From: an uncultured Collinsella sp.
Lineage (GTDB): Bacteria; Actinomycetota; Coriobacteriia; Coriobacteriales; Coriobacteriaceae
Assembly: GCA_900548515.1 (NCBI GenBank)
Contig: URKU01000025.1
Coordinates: forward strand, 1-22,084
Length of the DNA: 22,084 nucleotides
Direction of reading: 5' to 3'
Position numbers and translations under genes: made by a program. The number at the start of each line of letters is the position of its first letter. Position 1 is the stretch's first letter. This document shows positions 14,226 through 21,063 of the stretch, piece after piece. Below the pieces are notes generated by a model that worked only from the letters and a program-made list of their open reading frames with translations, searched no databases and was not told the origin of the DNA.

Positions 14226-15239
14226 TTAATAACGCTCGAAGAAGGCAAGGGCATTATCGCTGCAGAGCTTCTGCATCACGGTCTTGCCAAAGTGCTTGGA
14301 GAGCATGTTCTGGAACTCGGGCATCTTGCTGGCATCGGAGAGGAAAGCGGGCACCGTGGCACCGTCCCAGTCGCCGCCGAGCGCGATGACGTCCTCGCCG
14401 CCCAGGTCGAGCCAGTGCTCGATATGTGCCGCCAGCTGGTCGAAGGTGACGTCTGCGGCGGTCTTGTCGGTTGCGTCGTTGGAAAGGAACTCGCTGCAGT
14501 AGTTGAGGCCGACGATACCGCCCATGTCGCGAATGGTGCGGAACTGGTCGTCGGTAAGGTTGCGTTTGACGCCGCAAACCGCACGGGAGTTGGAGTGGCT
14601 GGCGACGAAGGGACGTGTGGCGTGGGCGACAACCTCGTCAAAGCACTCATCGTTGAGGTGGGAGACGTCAAGCACCATGCCGGCGTGCTCCATCTGCGTA
14701 AGTGCCTCGATGCCGGCGGCGGTGAGGCCGGCGTGGGTATCGTGTCCGCTCGCGAGCGGTCCCTGCGCATTCCAGCTGAGCGATGACATGAGTACGCCCA
14801 AGCTCTTGAGCACCTCGATCAACGCGGGGTCCTCGGCAAAGAACGTGGCGTTTTCGATGGTGTGGATGCAGGCGACCTTGCCGTCTTTGAGCGCGGGGCG
14901 AATGTCTGCCGCGCTGCGTACGTTGACCATGCGGTCGTGGTTGAGCATTGCCTGGCCGCTCATATGCGCCATGATCTGCGCCTGGAAGCGCGCGGCGTGG
15001 GCGGTGGGAATCTCATCGGGGACAAACGTGGCGAAGCACTGTGCCCATGGCGTGTTGCCGATCTTTGCGAGCGAGATGGCGCAGGCGTTGCCCTCGATGA
15101 GGTCGAAATCTTGCGGATGCGTTTCGTCGCCGGGGAAATAACCGTCGGTGCCGGCGGTAAAGCGCAGGTCGAGATCGAGCGTGGCCCAGCCGATGCGGTC
15201 GGCGGTGTCGCAGTGTAGGTCAAATACGGGATATGCCAT
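14226..15239 (-). CDS. M19-family membrane (renal-type) dipeptidase
   Basis: A 337-residue zinc-dependent dipeptidase of the amidohydrolase superfamily. The first metal motif FDLHCDT (His9, Asp11) is at the N-terminus. The bridging Glu lies in IHTIENATF, a metal His in VASHSNSRAVC, and a late Asp in GGDWDG. Bacterial members cleave dipeptides including some with D-residues; the exact substrate is unknown. There is no signal peptide, so it is cytoplasmic. ATG 15239 is preceded on the minus strand by GGAGGAACC, an ideal ribosome site; an upstream in-frame start would lack one. It is divergent from the FKBP gene. Confidence 0.92.
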   Translation of the reverse strand: MAYPVFDLHCDTADRIGWATLDLDLRFTAGTDGYFPGDETHPQDFDLIEGNACAISLAKIGNTPWAQCFATFVPDEIPTAHAARFQAQIMAHMSGQAMLNHDRMVNVRSAADIRPALKDGKVACIHTIENATFFAEDPALIEVLKSLGVLMSSLSWNAQGPLASGHDTHAGLTAAGIEALTQMEHAGMVLDVSHLNDECFDEVVAHATRPFVASHSNSRAVCGVKRNLTDDQFRTIRDMGGIVGLNYCSEFLSNDATDKTAADVTFDQLAAHIEHWLDLGGEDVIALGGDWDGATVPAFLSDASKMPEFQNMLSKHFGKTVMQKLCSDNALAFFERY

Positions 15240-15271
15240 GGTTCCTCCGGTTGCAGCGTTTCTTTGCAAAC

Positions 15272-15301
15272 TGTCATTGAATTGTATGACTAGGGTATAG
15301 T
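15272..15301 (+). promoter_or_regulatory. Candidate promoter for the FKBP / UreE-like genes
   Basis: TATAGT at 15296-15301 is a good -10 element, with TGTCAT at 15272-15277 as a weak -35 at 18-nt spacing. It lies in the divergent region between the dipeptidase and FKBP genes, and a GC hairpin follows near 15318-15341. Confidence 0.4.
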
Positions 15302-15359
15302 TAGCGCCATATGTTCACGGCGGCCCGCGTTGTGCGCCGCCCTTATCACGGAGGTTACC

Positions 15360-15788
15360 ATGTCCAACCAGGGCAAGAAGGTCAAGACTCATTATCGCGG
15401 CACGCTCGACGACGGCACGCAGTTCGATAGCTCCTACGATCGCGGCGAGCCGCTGGAGTTCACCTGCGGCGCCGGTCAGATGATCAAGGGCTTCGACGCC
15501 GCTGTTGTCGACATGCAGGTGGGCGAGAAGAAGACCGTGCACATTCCTGCTGCCGATGCCTACGGCGAGCACAATCCCGAGATGGTTATTACCTTCCCGG
15601 CCGAGCAGGTTCCCAACATCGAGCAGATCGAGAAGGGCATGAAGCTCTTCCTGTCCACGCCGAGCGGCATGCCCGTCCCCGCCGTCGTCATCGACGTAAC
15701 GCCCGAGGCCGTGACGCTCGATGCCAACCACGAGCTTGCCGGCAAGGACCTCAACTTTGATATCGAGCTCGTCGAGGTCGAGGACTAG
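15360..15788 (+). CDS. SlyD-like FKBP peptidyl-prolyl isomerase
   Basis: A 142-residue FKBP-type isomerase with an inserted flap domain as in SlyD. VKTHYRGTLDDGTQFDSSYD starts the FKBP fold; MIKGFDAAVVDMQVGEKKTV and AYGEHNPEMV mark the junction with the insert; NHELAGKDLNFDIELVEV closes the fold. The His/Cys-rich metal-binding tail of E. coli SlyD is absent. ATG 15360 follows GGAGG with ideal spacing. SlyD assists nickel delivery to hydrogenase in E. coli, and the gene 3 nt downstream here is a UreE-like nickel chaperone, so a metal-related role is suggested by context. Confidence 0.92.
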   Translation: MSNQGKKVKTHYRGTLDDGTQFDSSYDRGEPLEFTCGAGQMIKGFDAAVVDMQVGEKKTVHIPAADAYGEHNPEMVITFPAEQVPNIEQIEKGMKLFLSTPSGMPVPAVVIDVTPEAVTLDANHELAGKDLNFDIELVEVED

Positions 15789-15791
15789 GCT

Positions 15792-16370
15792 ATGCCTGTG
15801 AATCTGGTTTCGACAGCGTGTCTCGGAAATCTCAACGACCCGTCCTATGAGCTTTTGCTTCGCCGGGAGCTGGGCGGTGTCTTTGAGGTCGATGAGCTAC
15901 TACTCGATTGGGACCAGGCCGATGCCCGCACATTTGTGGGCGTGACGGAGCTGGGGCGTACGGTCGATATTCGGCTGGGCGCTGCCGATGGCGATCGCCT
16001 TGCCGATGGCGATGTGCTCGCCATCGACCGTTCGGGCATGGTGCCCGTGGCGGTTGTCGTGCGCCTGCGCAGTGCCGAGGTTTATTTGGTCGAAGTCGAC
16101 CGCATGGACCCGATTGCGCTCGCGCATGCGTGCTGGGAGATCGGCAATATGCACGCGCCGCTTTTCCGAGGCGATTCGGACGAGTATACCGTGCGCATGT
16201 ATACGCCGGTGCAGCCTGTTTTGGGCCGCATGCTCCGGGGCGTCGAGGGCGTTTGGCTCTCGGTGGTTACCCGTGAACTCGATGCGGACCGGCGCTTTGC
16301 GTCGAGTGCGGCGGATGCCGTTGTGAGTATGGCTCCCGACTTTACGATCGTAAAAAAGGCGCGCGGTTAA
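15792..16370 (+). CDS. UreE-like (urease accessory / nickel chaperone) domain protein
   Basis: A 192-residue protein that resembles UreE. An N-terminal beta-domain (LLLDWDQADARTFVGVTELG, then RLADGDVLA) is followed by a C-terminal part with LAHACWEIGNMHAPLF, the position of the conserved UreE helix LARAxYHLGNRH that includes the metal-binding His; VLGRMLRGV also fits the UreE C-terminus. The His-rich tail is absent. No urease genes are seen here, so it may serve another nickel enzyme such as a hydrogenase. It is coupled to the FKBP gene (3 nt between stop and start). The assignment rests on motif recognition only. Confidence 0.7.
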   Translation: MPVNLVSTACLGNLNDPSYELLLRRELGGVFEVDELLLDWDQADARTFVGVTELGRTVDIRLGAADGDRLADGDVLAIDRSGMVPVAVVVRLRSAEVYLVEVDRMDPIALAHACWEIGNMHAPLFRGDSDEYTVRMYTPVQPVLGRMLRGVEGVWLSVVTRELDADRRFASSAADAVVSMAPDFTIVKKARG

Positions 16371-16380
16371 CGTGCGTATG

Positions 16381-16425
16381 AGTAAGACGGACTTTGAGAG
16401 GCAGCTATTCAAAGTCCGTCTTACT
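16381..16425. repeat. 17-bp perfect inverted repeat after the UreE-like gene
   Basis: 16381-16397 pairs perfectly with 16409-16425 around an 11-nt loop. No T-run follows on the plus strand. It may terminate transcription in a U-independent way or be a stability hairpin; it sits 30 nt before the HAD gene. Confidence 0.8.
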
Positions 16426-16454
16426 GTTGATGAGGTGCTTTGGGGGGAAAGCAT

Positions 16455-17252
16455 ATGGGTCTTGAGGGAATCAAGCTGATTGCATGCGATTTGGACGGCA
16501 CGTTGCTGCATCGGGGGGAGCGCGAGCCGCGTTCCGAGGCCTTTGAGCTCATCGATGAACTGCATCGTCGCGGTATCGTGTTTATGCCGGCGAGCGGTCG
16601 TCAATATGCGAGCTTGCGCTATCTGTTTACCCCGGTGGCCGATGAGCTCGCCTATGTATGCGAGAACGGAGCCCTGGTGATGAGCGAGGGGCGTGCCGTT
16701 GTCAAGCGCTCCATGGAGCGTAGTCTTGCTATGGATATCGCGAATGCCGTGGTTGCGTATCCCCATGCCGACGTGACCCTTTCGTGTGAGGGACACCTCT
16801 ACACCATGAGCGGTAACGATGCGTTCGTCGACCATTTGCGCTATGAGGTCCACTGCGATGTGGCGGTGGTCGACCGCCCCGAGGACATCGACGAGGACGT
16901 CATTAAGATCGCCTTCCAGACGCCCGAGGTGGATCAGCCGGCGGCCCTGGAGTATTTCGAGCGCCTCTTTAGCGACCGTGTTGACGTGATGACGTCGGGA
17001 ACCGAATGGACGGACTTTATCGGTTTCGGTTCGGGCAAGGGCTCCGCGCTTGCCGACTACGGTCGTGCCCTGGGTATTTCGCCCGATGAGATGATGGCGT
17101 TTGGCGATAACGAAAACGACCGCGACATGCTCAACGTCGTGGGCCATCCCTATCTGATGGAGAGCTGCAACCCCTCTATGCGTGGCATCAACGACCGCGT
17201 CCGCTACGTGCGCACGGTCGAAGAAGAACTGCGTCGTCTACTTGCCGAGTAG
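16455..17252 (+). CDS. Cof-type HAD-superfamily phosphatase
   Basis: A 265-residue HAD hydrolase of the Cof subfamily (type IIB cap). Motif I is DLDGTLL with Asp12 and Asp14; motif II is PASGRQ; motif III includes the Lys of GKGSAL; motif IV is GDNENDRDML. Such enzymes dephosphorylate sugar phosphates, FMN or similar small molecules; the substrate here is unknown. ATG 16455 has GGGGGGAAA 5-6 nt upstream. The gene ends just before a convergent PerR-like gene. Confidence 0.92.
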   Translation: MGLEGIKLIACDLDGTLLHRGEREPRSEAFELIDELHRRGIVFMPASGRQYASLRYLFTPVADELAYVCENGALVMSEGRAVVKRSMERSLAMDIANAVVAYPHADVTLSCEGHLYTMSGNDAFVDHLRYEVHCDVAVVDRPEDIDEDVIKIAFQTPEVDQPAALEYFERLFSDRVDVMTSGTEWTDFIGFGSGKGSALADYGRALGISPDEMMAFGDNENDRDMLNVVGHPYLMESCNPSMRGINDRVRYVRTVEEELRRLLAE

Positions 17253-17267
17253 GCATGCCCCAAACAT

Positions 17268-17648
17268 CTACCGGCAGTCGGGGCAGAGACCCTCGAAGAT
17301 GGTGTAGTGCGACGTGACGTGCCAACCGATTTGCTCGGACGCCTTGGTGTCGAGTTGGGCATCGAAGGGGAGCGGTACATCGATGACGCGGCTGCACGAG
17401 GTGCAGATGATATGCGCATGCGGCTCGATCGTGCGATCGAAGCGGCTGCCGCCTGGTGTCTTGATGGAGAGAATCTCGCCGGCGTCGGCCAAGAGATTGA
17501 GGTTGCGGTAGACCGTGCCACGGCTGATTTTGTCATCCTGTGCGCGCACGACGTTGTAGATTTCGTCGGCGGTGGGATGGTTGTAGCTTTGGCGCACGGC
17601 GTCAAGAACCAGCTTTCGCTGCCTGGTATTCCTTCTTTGCACCGCCAT
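17268..17648 (-). CDS. PerR-like Fur-family repressor
   Basis: A 126-residue Fur-family metalloregulator. The DNA-binding part carries HPTADEIYNVV and ISRGTVYRNLNLL. Two CxxC pairs (Cys82/Cys85, Cys122/Cys125) form the structural zinc site. His24, Asp71, His77, His79 and Asp90 keep exactly the relative spacing of the B. subtilis PerR regulatory metal ligands (His37, Asp85, His91, His93, Asp104), and Asp at the last position is the PerR signature. It probably senses peroxide by histidine oxidation and represses stress genes, useful to an anaerobe. GAGGCGAGG precedes the ATG. A dyad 34 nt upstream may give autoregulation. Confidence 0.88.
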   Translation of the reverse strand: MAVQRRNTRQRKLVLDAVRQSYNHPTADEIYNVVRAQDDKISRGTVYRNLNLLADAGEILSIKTPGGSRFDRTIEPHAHIICTSCSRVIDVPLPFDAQLDTKASEQIGWHVTSHYTIFEGLCPDCR

Positions 17649-17681
17649 GCGCCTCGCCTCTTTTCTATCAACGGTCGTAGG

Positions 17682-17699
17682 TAAATGATACCGTATTTA
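17682..17699 (-). promoter_or_regulatory. TAAAT-N8-ATTTA dyad over the PerR-like gene promoter
   Basis: TAAATGATACCGTATTTA has five-base complementary ends and overlaps TATCAT, a plausible minus-strand -10 element (17685-17690), upstream of the PerR-like gene. A Fur-family autoregulatory operator would lie here. Confidence 0.4.
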
Positions 17700-17709
17700 G
17701 CACACAATA

Positions 17710-18120
17710 CTAATAACGAGGAATGAAACTGTCTTCATTGGCAAGTGGGGCTTGGGCCTGGGCTTCTACGAGGCGAAAACGCGTTCCCATGCGCTCGTAG
17801 GAGGCATGAAGCGCCTCGAGATGAGATAGGATGTTTGCCGGAGCTCCCTGTATCTCCATCTCGACCGAGCCGTCTTCCATGTTGCGCACCCAGCCGGTGA
17901 GTGCGTGTGCCTGCGCGAGGTTGGTGTTGGTAAAGCGAAAACCAACGCCCTGGACTTGCCCCGCCCAGCGCAGGAAATAGCGCAGGGGAGTGTCTTGAGT
18001 GGCCTCGTCGCTTGCGAGCACAGTAAGCCTGCGGCGCAACTCGAGCTCAATGTTTGATGGTTTTTGAGGCTCTCGACTGCCGCCGGTGACGCTGGAGAAG
18101 AACGCATCGAAGAAGCCCAT
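17710..18120 (-). CDS. Acylphosphatase
   Basis: A 136-residue protein whose residues from about 47 onward are an acylphosphatase domain, which hydrolyses carboxyl-phosphate bonds. GQVQGVGFR holds the phosphate-binding Arg62, and GWVRNMEDGSVE holds the catalytic Asn80; the 18-residue spacing equals that of human acylphosphatase (Arg23, Asn41). About 46 N-terminal residues (MGFFDAFFSSVTGG...) are an extra region without recognised domain. The start ATG at 18120 lies 2 nt after the stop of the oxidoreductase gene, so the two are co-transcribed. Confidence 0.9.
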   Translation of the reverse strand: MGFFDAFFSSVTGGSREPQKPSNIELELRRRLTVLASDEATQDTPLRYFLRWAGQVQGVGFRFTNTNLAQAHALTGWVRNMEDGSVEMEIQGAPANILSHLEALHASYERMGTRFRLVEAQAQAPLANEDSFIPRY

Positions 18121-18122
18121 CG

Positions 18123-19229
18123 CTAGGCCTGCTTGCCTGCGTCGGACGGGAAGGTAATGCCGGCCTGCTGGCGCACGGCATCCATGATGCGCAATGAGAC
18201 GAGCGTGACATCGCGGTAGTGGCCAAGTTCGTGACGTCCCGCCGGGGTCTCCCAAATCTCTTCCTTAACGTTATCGATGCCGCCGATGGCGGTGATAAAG
18301 TCTGTGAGTTCGTATTCCATAGTGTTGCTCGATTTGGGCAGGTCGAGCACGCGGCCGTTGTCGCCCTGTTCGCGCGGTGCCTCGGTCGCCGAGCCGCGTA
18401 CGACATCGCCGCGATAGTCGATGCGGACGTTGCGGGGCGTGGACAGATGGTCGATCTGAATAGTGCCACGCTCGCCTTCGATCTGCGAGGGCAGCAGGTC
18501 ATTCGTTATTTTGGAGTGCGCGAGCTCGACGGAGATACGGCCACCGCCGTAGCTGGCGAGGATGGAACCGCAGCCGTCGATGGGGCCGTGCGTGAGCTGT
18601 CGCGTGGCGGGGTCGAGCAGAGTAGCCATGCTCGTAAGGCCGGAGGGCATGCCGAAAATCTCGACCATGGGCTCGACGGTGTAGACGCCAATGTCCATGA
18701 GGGAACCCGATGCCATATTGCAGTCGAAGATATTGGTGGCGCGTCCCGCGAGAATCTCGTTGTAGCGCGAGGAATATTTGCCAAAGCGCAATGAGGCGCG
18801 GCGGATGGGGGCGATCTCGCCCATGGCGTCCTCGATGGCGTGGAAGGCGGGGTCGTGGAGGGGACGCATGGCCTCGAGGGCCACGACACCTGCTGCCTCG
18901 GCAGCGCGGAAGACTTCCAGCGCCTGCGCTTCGGTGGCGCAGAAGGGCTTTTCGACGATGACGTGCTTGCCACCGGCGATGCAGGCAAGGGCCTGCTCGT
19001 AGTGAAGTGCGTTAGGGCTGCCGATATAGACGGCGTCGACGTCGGCGGCTGCCGCGAGCTCATCGAGTGAAGTAAAGTTTCGCTCGCCACCGCGCTCGGC
19101 GGTAAAGGCGGCACCGCGATTGGCATCGCGTGAAAGCGTGCCCACAAACGCGGCTTGGTCGTTGGCGTTGACGACTTGGATAAAGTCGTCGGTGATCATG
19201 GATGTGCCGATGGTCGCGATGCGCAGCAT
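18123..19229 (-). CDS. Gfo/Idh/MocA-family NAD(P)-dependent oxidoreductase
   Basis: A 368-residue protein with an N-terminal Rossmann fold (MLRIATIGTSMITDDFIQ) and the motif VIVEKPF at about residue 96 that contains the catalytic/cofactor Lys of the family. A C-terminal alpha/beta substrate domain follows (residues about 125-330). Members oxidise or reduce sugars, inositols and related compounds; the substrate is not evident. ATG 19229 is preceded on the minus strand by GGGGGACGT. TACACT about 35 nt further upstream on the minus strand may be a -10. The gene is followed by acylphosphatase with 2-nt spacing. Confidence 0.92.
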   Translation of the reverse strand: MLRIATIGTSMITDDFIQVVNANDQAAFVGTLSRDANRGAAFTAERGGERNFTSLDELAAAADVDAVYIGSPNALHYEQALACIAGGKHVIVEKPFCATEAQALEVFRAAEAAGVVALEAMRPLHDPAFHAIEDAMGEIAPIRRASLRFGKYSSRYNEILAGRATNIFDCNMASGSLMDIGVYTVEPMVEIFGMPSGLTSMATLLDPATRQLTHGPIDGCGSILASYGGGRISVELAHSKITNDLLPSQIEGERGTIQIDHLSTPRNVRIDYRGDVVRGSATEAPREQGDNGRVLDLPKSSNTMEYELTDFITAIGGIDNVKEEIWETPAGRHELGHYRDVTLVSLRIMDAVRQQAGITFPSDAGKQA

Positions 19230-19302
19230 ACGTCCCCCTTGCGTTGTTTGGTCTACAGGATGAGTGTAGCGCGTGGGGATATAAAGCTGCGCGAAAACGC
19301 TA

Positions 19303-19788
19303 TTACAGGTCGCTCTCGTTAAAGCCGGCGTCGATATCGAGGTTGCTGCCGTCGGCCGCCGTGGTGGCGAGCTCATCGCAGCGCTCGTTGAGCTCGTGAC
19401 CGGCGTGACCCTTAACCCAGATGAACTCAACCTTGTGCTTGCTTTTGGCGGTGAGTAGGCGCTCCCACAGGTCGCGGTTCTTGACGGGTTGCTTGTTGGC
19501 GGTTTTCCATCCGCGCTTTTTCCAGCCGTCGATCCAGTGCTTGTTAAAGGCGTTGACGACGTACTGCGAATCGGAATGGACTTCGACCTCGCAAGGGCGG
19601 TTGAGCGCCTCGAGCGCCACGATGACCGCCATGAGTTCCATGCGGTTGTTGGTGGTCTTGGCGTAGCCGCGCGAAAGCTCGGAGGTGAAGGTCTTGCCGG
19701 CGGGGTTGGTGTATTTGAGCACGGCGCCGTAGCCGCCGCGTCCCGGATTTGATCGGGCCGAGCCGTCGGTGTAGATGATGACCTTCAC
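19303..19788 (-). CDS. rnhA: Ribonuclease HI
   Basis: A 161-residue RNase HI that cleaves RNA in RNA-DNA hybrids. The catalytic carboxylates are Asp8 (YTDGSAR), Glu51 (NNRMELMAV), Asp73 (HSDSQYV) and Asp138 (NERCDEL), with His128 in the KGHAGH loop. The length is usual and the basic KKRGWKT handle is present. The start is GTG at 19788 with AAAGGAAG upstream on the minus strand; no in-frame ATG fits better. TACAAT (complement of 19827-19832) is a possible -10 element. Confidence 0.96.
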   Translation of the reverse strand: MKVIIYTDGSARSNPGRGGYGAVLKYTNPAGKTFTSELSRGYAKTTNNRMELMAVIVALEALNRPCEVEVHSDSQYVVNAFNKHWIDGWKKRGWKTANKQPVKNRDLWERLLTAKSKHKVEFIWVKGHAGHELNERCDELATTAADGSNLDIDAGFNESDL

Positions 19789-19887
19789 GGGCTTCCTTTC
19801 GTTGAGTGCATTTCATGTGAGTGACCATTGTAGCGCCATGCCCGCCGGGGGCCAGCAATCTACGATTTCTACCCCGTCTTCCGACTG

Positions 19888-20790
19888 TTAGTTGGCATGG
19901 ATGATGCGGTTGAGCTCGTCGAGGTATTGCTGCAGCAGGGGAGAGGGCCTGCGCTCGTCGTGCATGATGTAGCCTACGTGCATCGTCGGGGCGTCTGCTA
20001 GCGGGATCGATGCCATGCCCCATTGCATTTCATTGGAGAGGACACCGGTCGACAGGGTGTAACCGTTCGACGTGATAAGTAAGTTAGTAAGTGTTCCGCG
20101 GTCTGAGATTCGTATGTTGCGGTCGCAAGGGATATAGCTAAAAGGTTCCTCGGCGTAATAGAAGGAGTTTGAGGTTCCCTGCTCAAAGCTGTAGCGCGTA
20201 TAGGGCGTGAGGTCGGCAAGGGACAGCTGCGGGCGGCGTGCGAGCGGGTGGCGCTCGCTAACGAAGACGTGGACCGTCGCGTCGAATAGGGGATGGAAGC
20301 TTGCACGGGCATCGGCGAAGGCCTTCTGCAGAACGCGGGCGTTAAAGTCATCCAGATACAGAATGCCGATATCGCTGCGAAACGCACGGACGTCATCGAT
20401 GATCTGCGATGTGGTGGTCTCGCGCATGATGAACTCGAACTTGCTGTCGCGGCAGCGCTCGACGACGTTGACAAAGGCCTCGACCGAAAAGGCGTAGTGC
20501 TGGGCGGAAATGGCGAGGCGGGCTTGCGGGGTGCCACCGTCCTCGTAGCGTGCCTCGAGCATGTCGGCCTGCTCTACGACCTGACGCGCATAGCCCAAAA
20601 GCTCGGTGCCGTCGTTGGTGAGCGTGACGCCGCGGCTGGAGCGCGTAAAGATCTCCAGATGGAGCTCTTGTTCTAGGCTTTTGATGGCGTTTGAGATGTT
20701 GGACTGAGCGGTATAGAGGCGCTGAGCTGCGGCGTTGATTGAGCCGGACTCTGCCACGGCGATAAGAAAACGAAGCTGCTGGAGGGTCAT
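19888..20790 (-). CDS. LysR-family transcriptional regulator
   Basis: A 300-residue LysR-type regulator. The N-terminal winged helix-turn-helix (MTLQQLRFLIAVAESGSINAAAQRLYTAQSNIS pattern, shown partly here) covers residues 1-60, followed by a linker helix and a periplasmic-binding-like effector domain. GAAAGGA precedes the ATG. The gene is divergent from metY, with 273 nt between starts, so it probably regulates metY and itself; O-acetylserine or related sulfur metabolites are typical effectors for such a pairing, which is inference. Confidence 0.93.
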   Translation of the reverse strand: MTLQQLRFLIAVAESGSINAAAQRLYTAQSNISNAIKSLEQELHLEIFTRSSRGVTLTNDGTELLGYARQVVEQADMLEARYEDGGTPQARLAISAQHYAFSVEAFVNVVERCRDSKFEFIMRETTTSQIIDDVRAFRSDIGILYLDDFNARVLQKAFADARASFHPLFDATVHVFVSERHPLARRPQLSLADLTPYTRYSFEQGTSNSFYYAEEPFSYIPCDRNIRISDRGTLTNLLITSNGYTLSTGVLSNEMQWGMASIPLADAPTMHVGYIMHDERRPSPLLQQYLDELNRIIHAN

Positions 20791-20806
20791 CGGTGCCCGT
20801 CCTTTC

Positions 20807-20816
20807 GATAGCTATC
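20807..20816. promoter_or_regulatory. GATAGCTATC palindrome in lysR/metY intergenic region
   Basis: A perfect 10-bp palindrome lies 16 bp upstream of the LysR ATG, with a further GATA at 20826-20829. It is a candidate LysR binding dyad for autoregulation, unproven. Confidence 0.35.
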
Positions 20817-20851
20817 TAAAAAACCGATAACAGGTTAGCGCTTTTAAGTGA

Positions 20852-20880
20852 TTGACCGAGGGAGACAATGCTCGTACTAT
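20852..20880 (+). promoter_or_regulatory. sigma-70-type promoter for metY
   Basis: TTGACC (20852-20857) and TACTAT (20875-20880) are separated by 17 nt, near-ideal -35 and -10 elements. Transcription would begin near 20887, giving a leader of about 177 nt before metY. Confidence 0.7.
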
Positions 20881-20924
20881 TCAAAACACACAAAGGCGGT
20901 AGGTAATTAAGCCAACTACGGAAC

Positions 20925-21039
20925 CGGGACGCGAAAGGAGGCCCGCATATGAATTGCTTACCAAGACGAATGCCGGGCTCCTGTTTGCGCCCGTCGGCGT
21001 GATCAGGAGACAGCGACTTACTTCTCTCTTTTTATTTAC
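20925..21039 (+). promoter_or_regulatory. Structured metY leader with mutually exclusive hairpins
   Basis: Three hairpins compete. A: CGGG near 20926 with CCCG at 20942-20945. B: 20937-20948 with 20970-20981 (11 pairs, two bulges), which hides the ribosome site of the upstream ORF and places its ATG at the loop start. C: CTCCTG (20978-20983) with CAGGAG (21004-21009) and inner CGCC/GGCG. A weak stem GGAGA (21006-21010) with TCTCT before CTTTTTATTT could terminate. The arrangement resembles an attenuator or riboswitch; I recognise no known riboswitch family. Confidence 0.55.
20949..21002 (+). CDS. 17-codon upstream ORF (candidate Cys leader peptide)
   Basis: The reading frame encodes MNCLPRRMPGSCLRPSA and ends in TGA. 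AAAGGAGG lies 7 nt before the ATG, one of the best ribosome sites in the window, and the frame lies inside the predicted metY leader. Two of 17 residues are cysteine (codons TGC and TGT, positions 3 and 12). Cys supply could therefore affect ribosome progress and the alternative hairpins, controlling metY. Such Cys-containing leader peptides regulate sulfur genes in other actinobacteria. It is too short for family assignment, so translation is inferred only from the ribosome site. Confidence 0.55.
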   Translation: MNCLPRRMPGSCLRPSA

Positions 21040-21063
21040 TTTCGTTCGATCAAGGAGATCATC

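Noticed and set aside
20887..21063. SAM-I or cobalamin riboswitch upstream of metY
   Set aside because: I could not match the conserved core sequences of these families by eye; a covariance-model search would be decisive.
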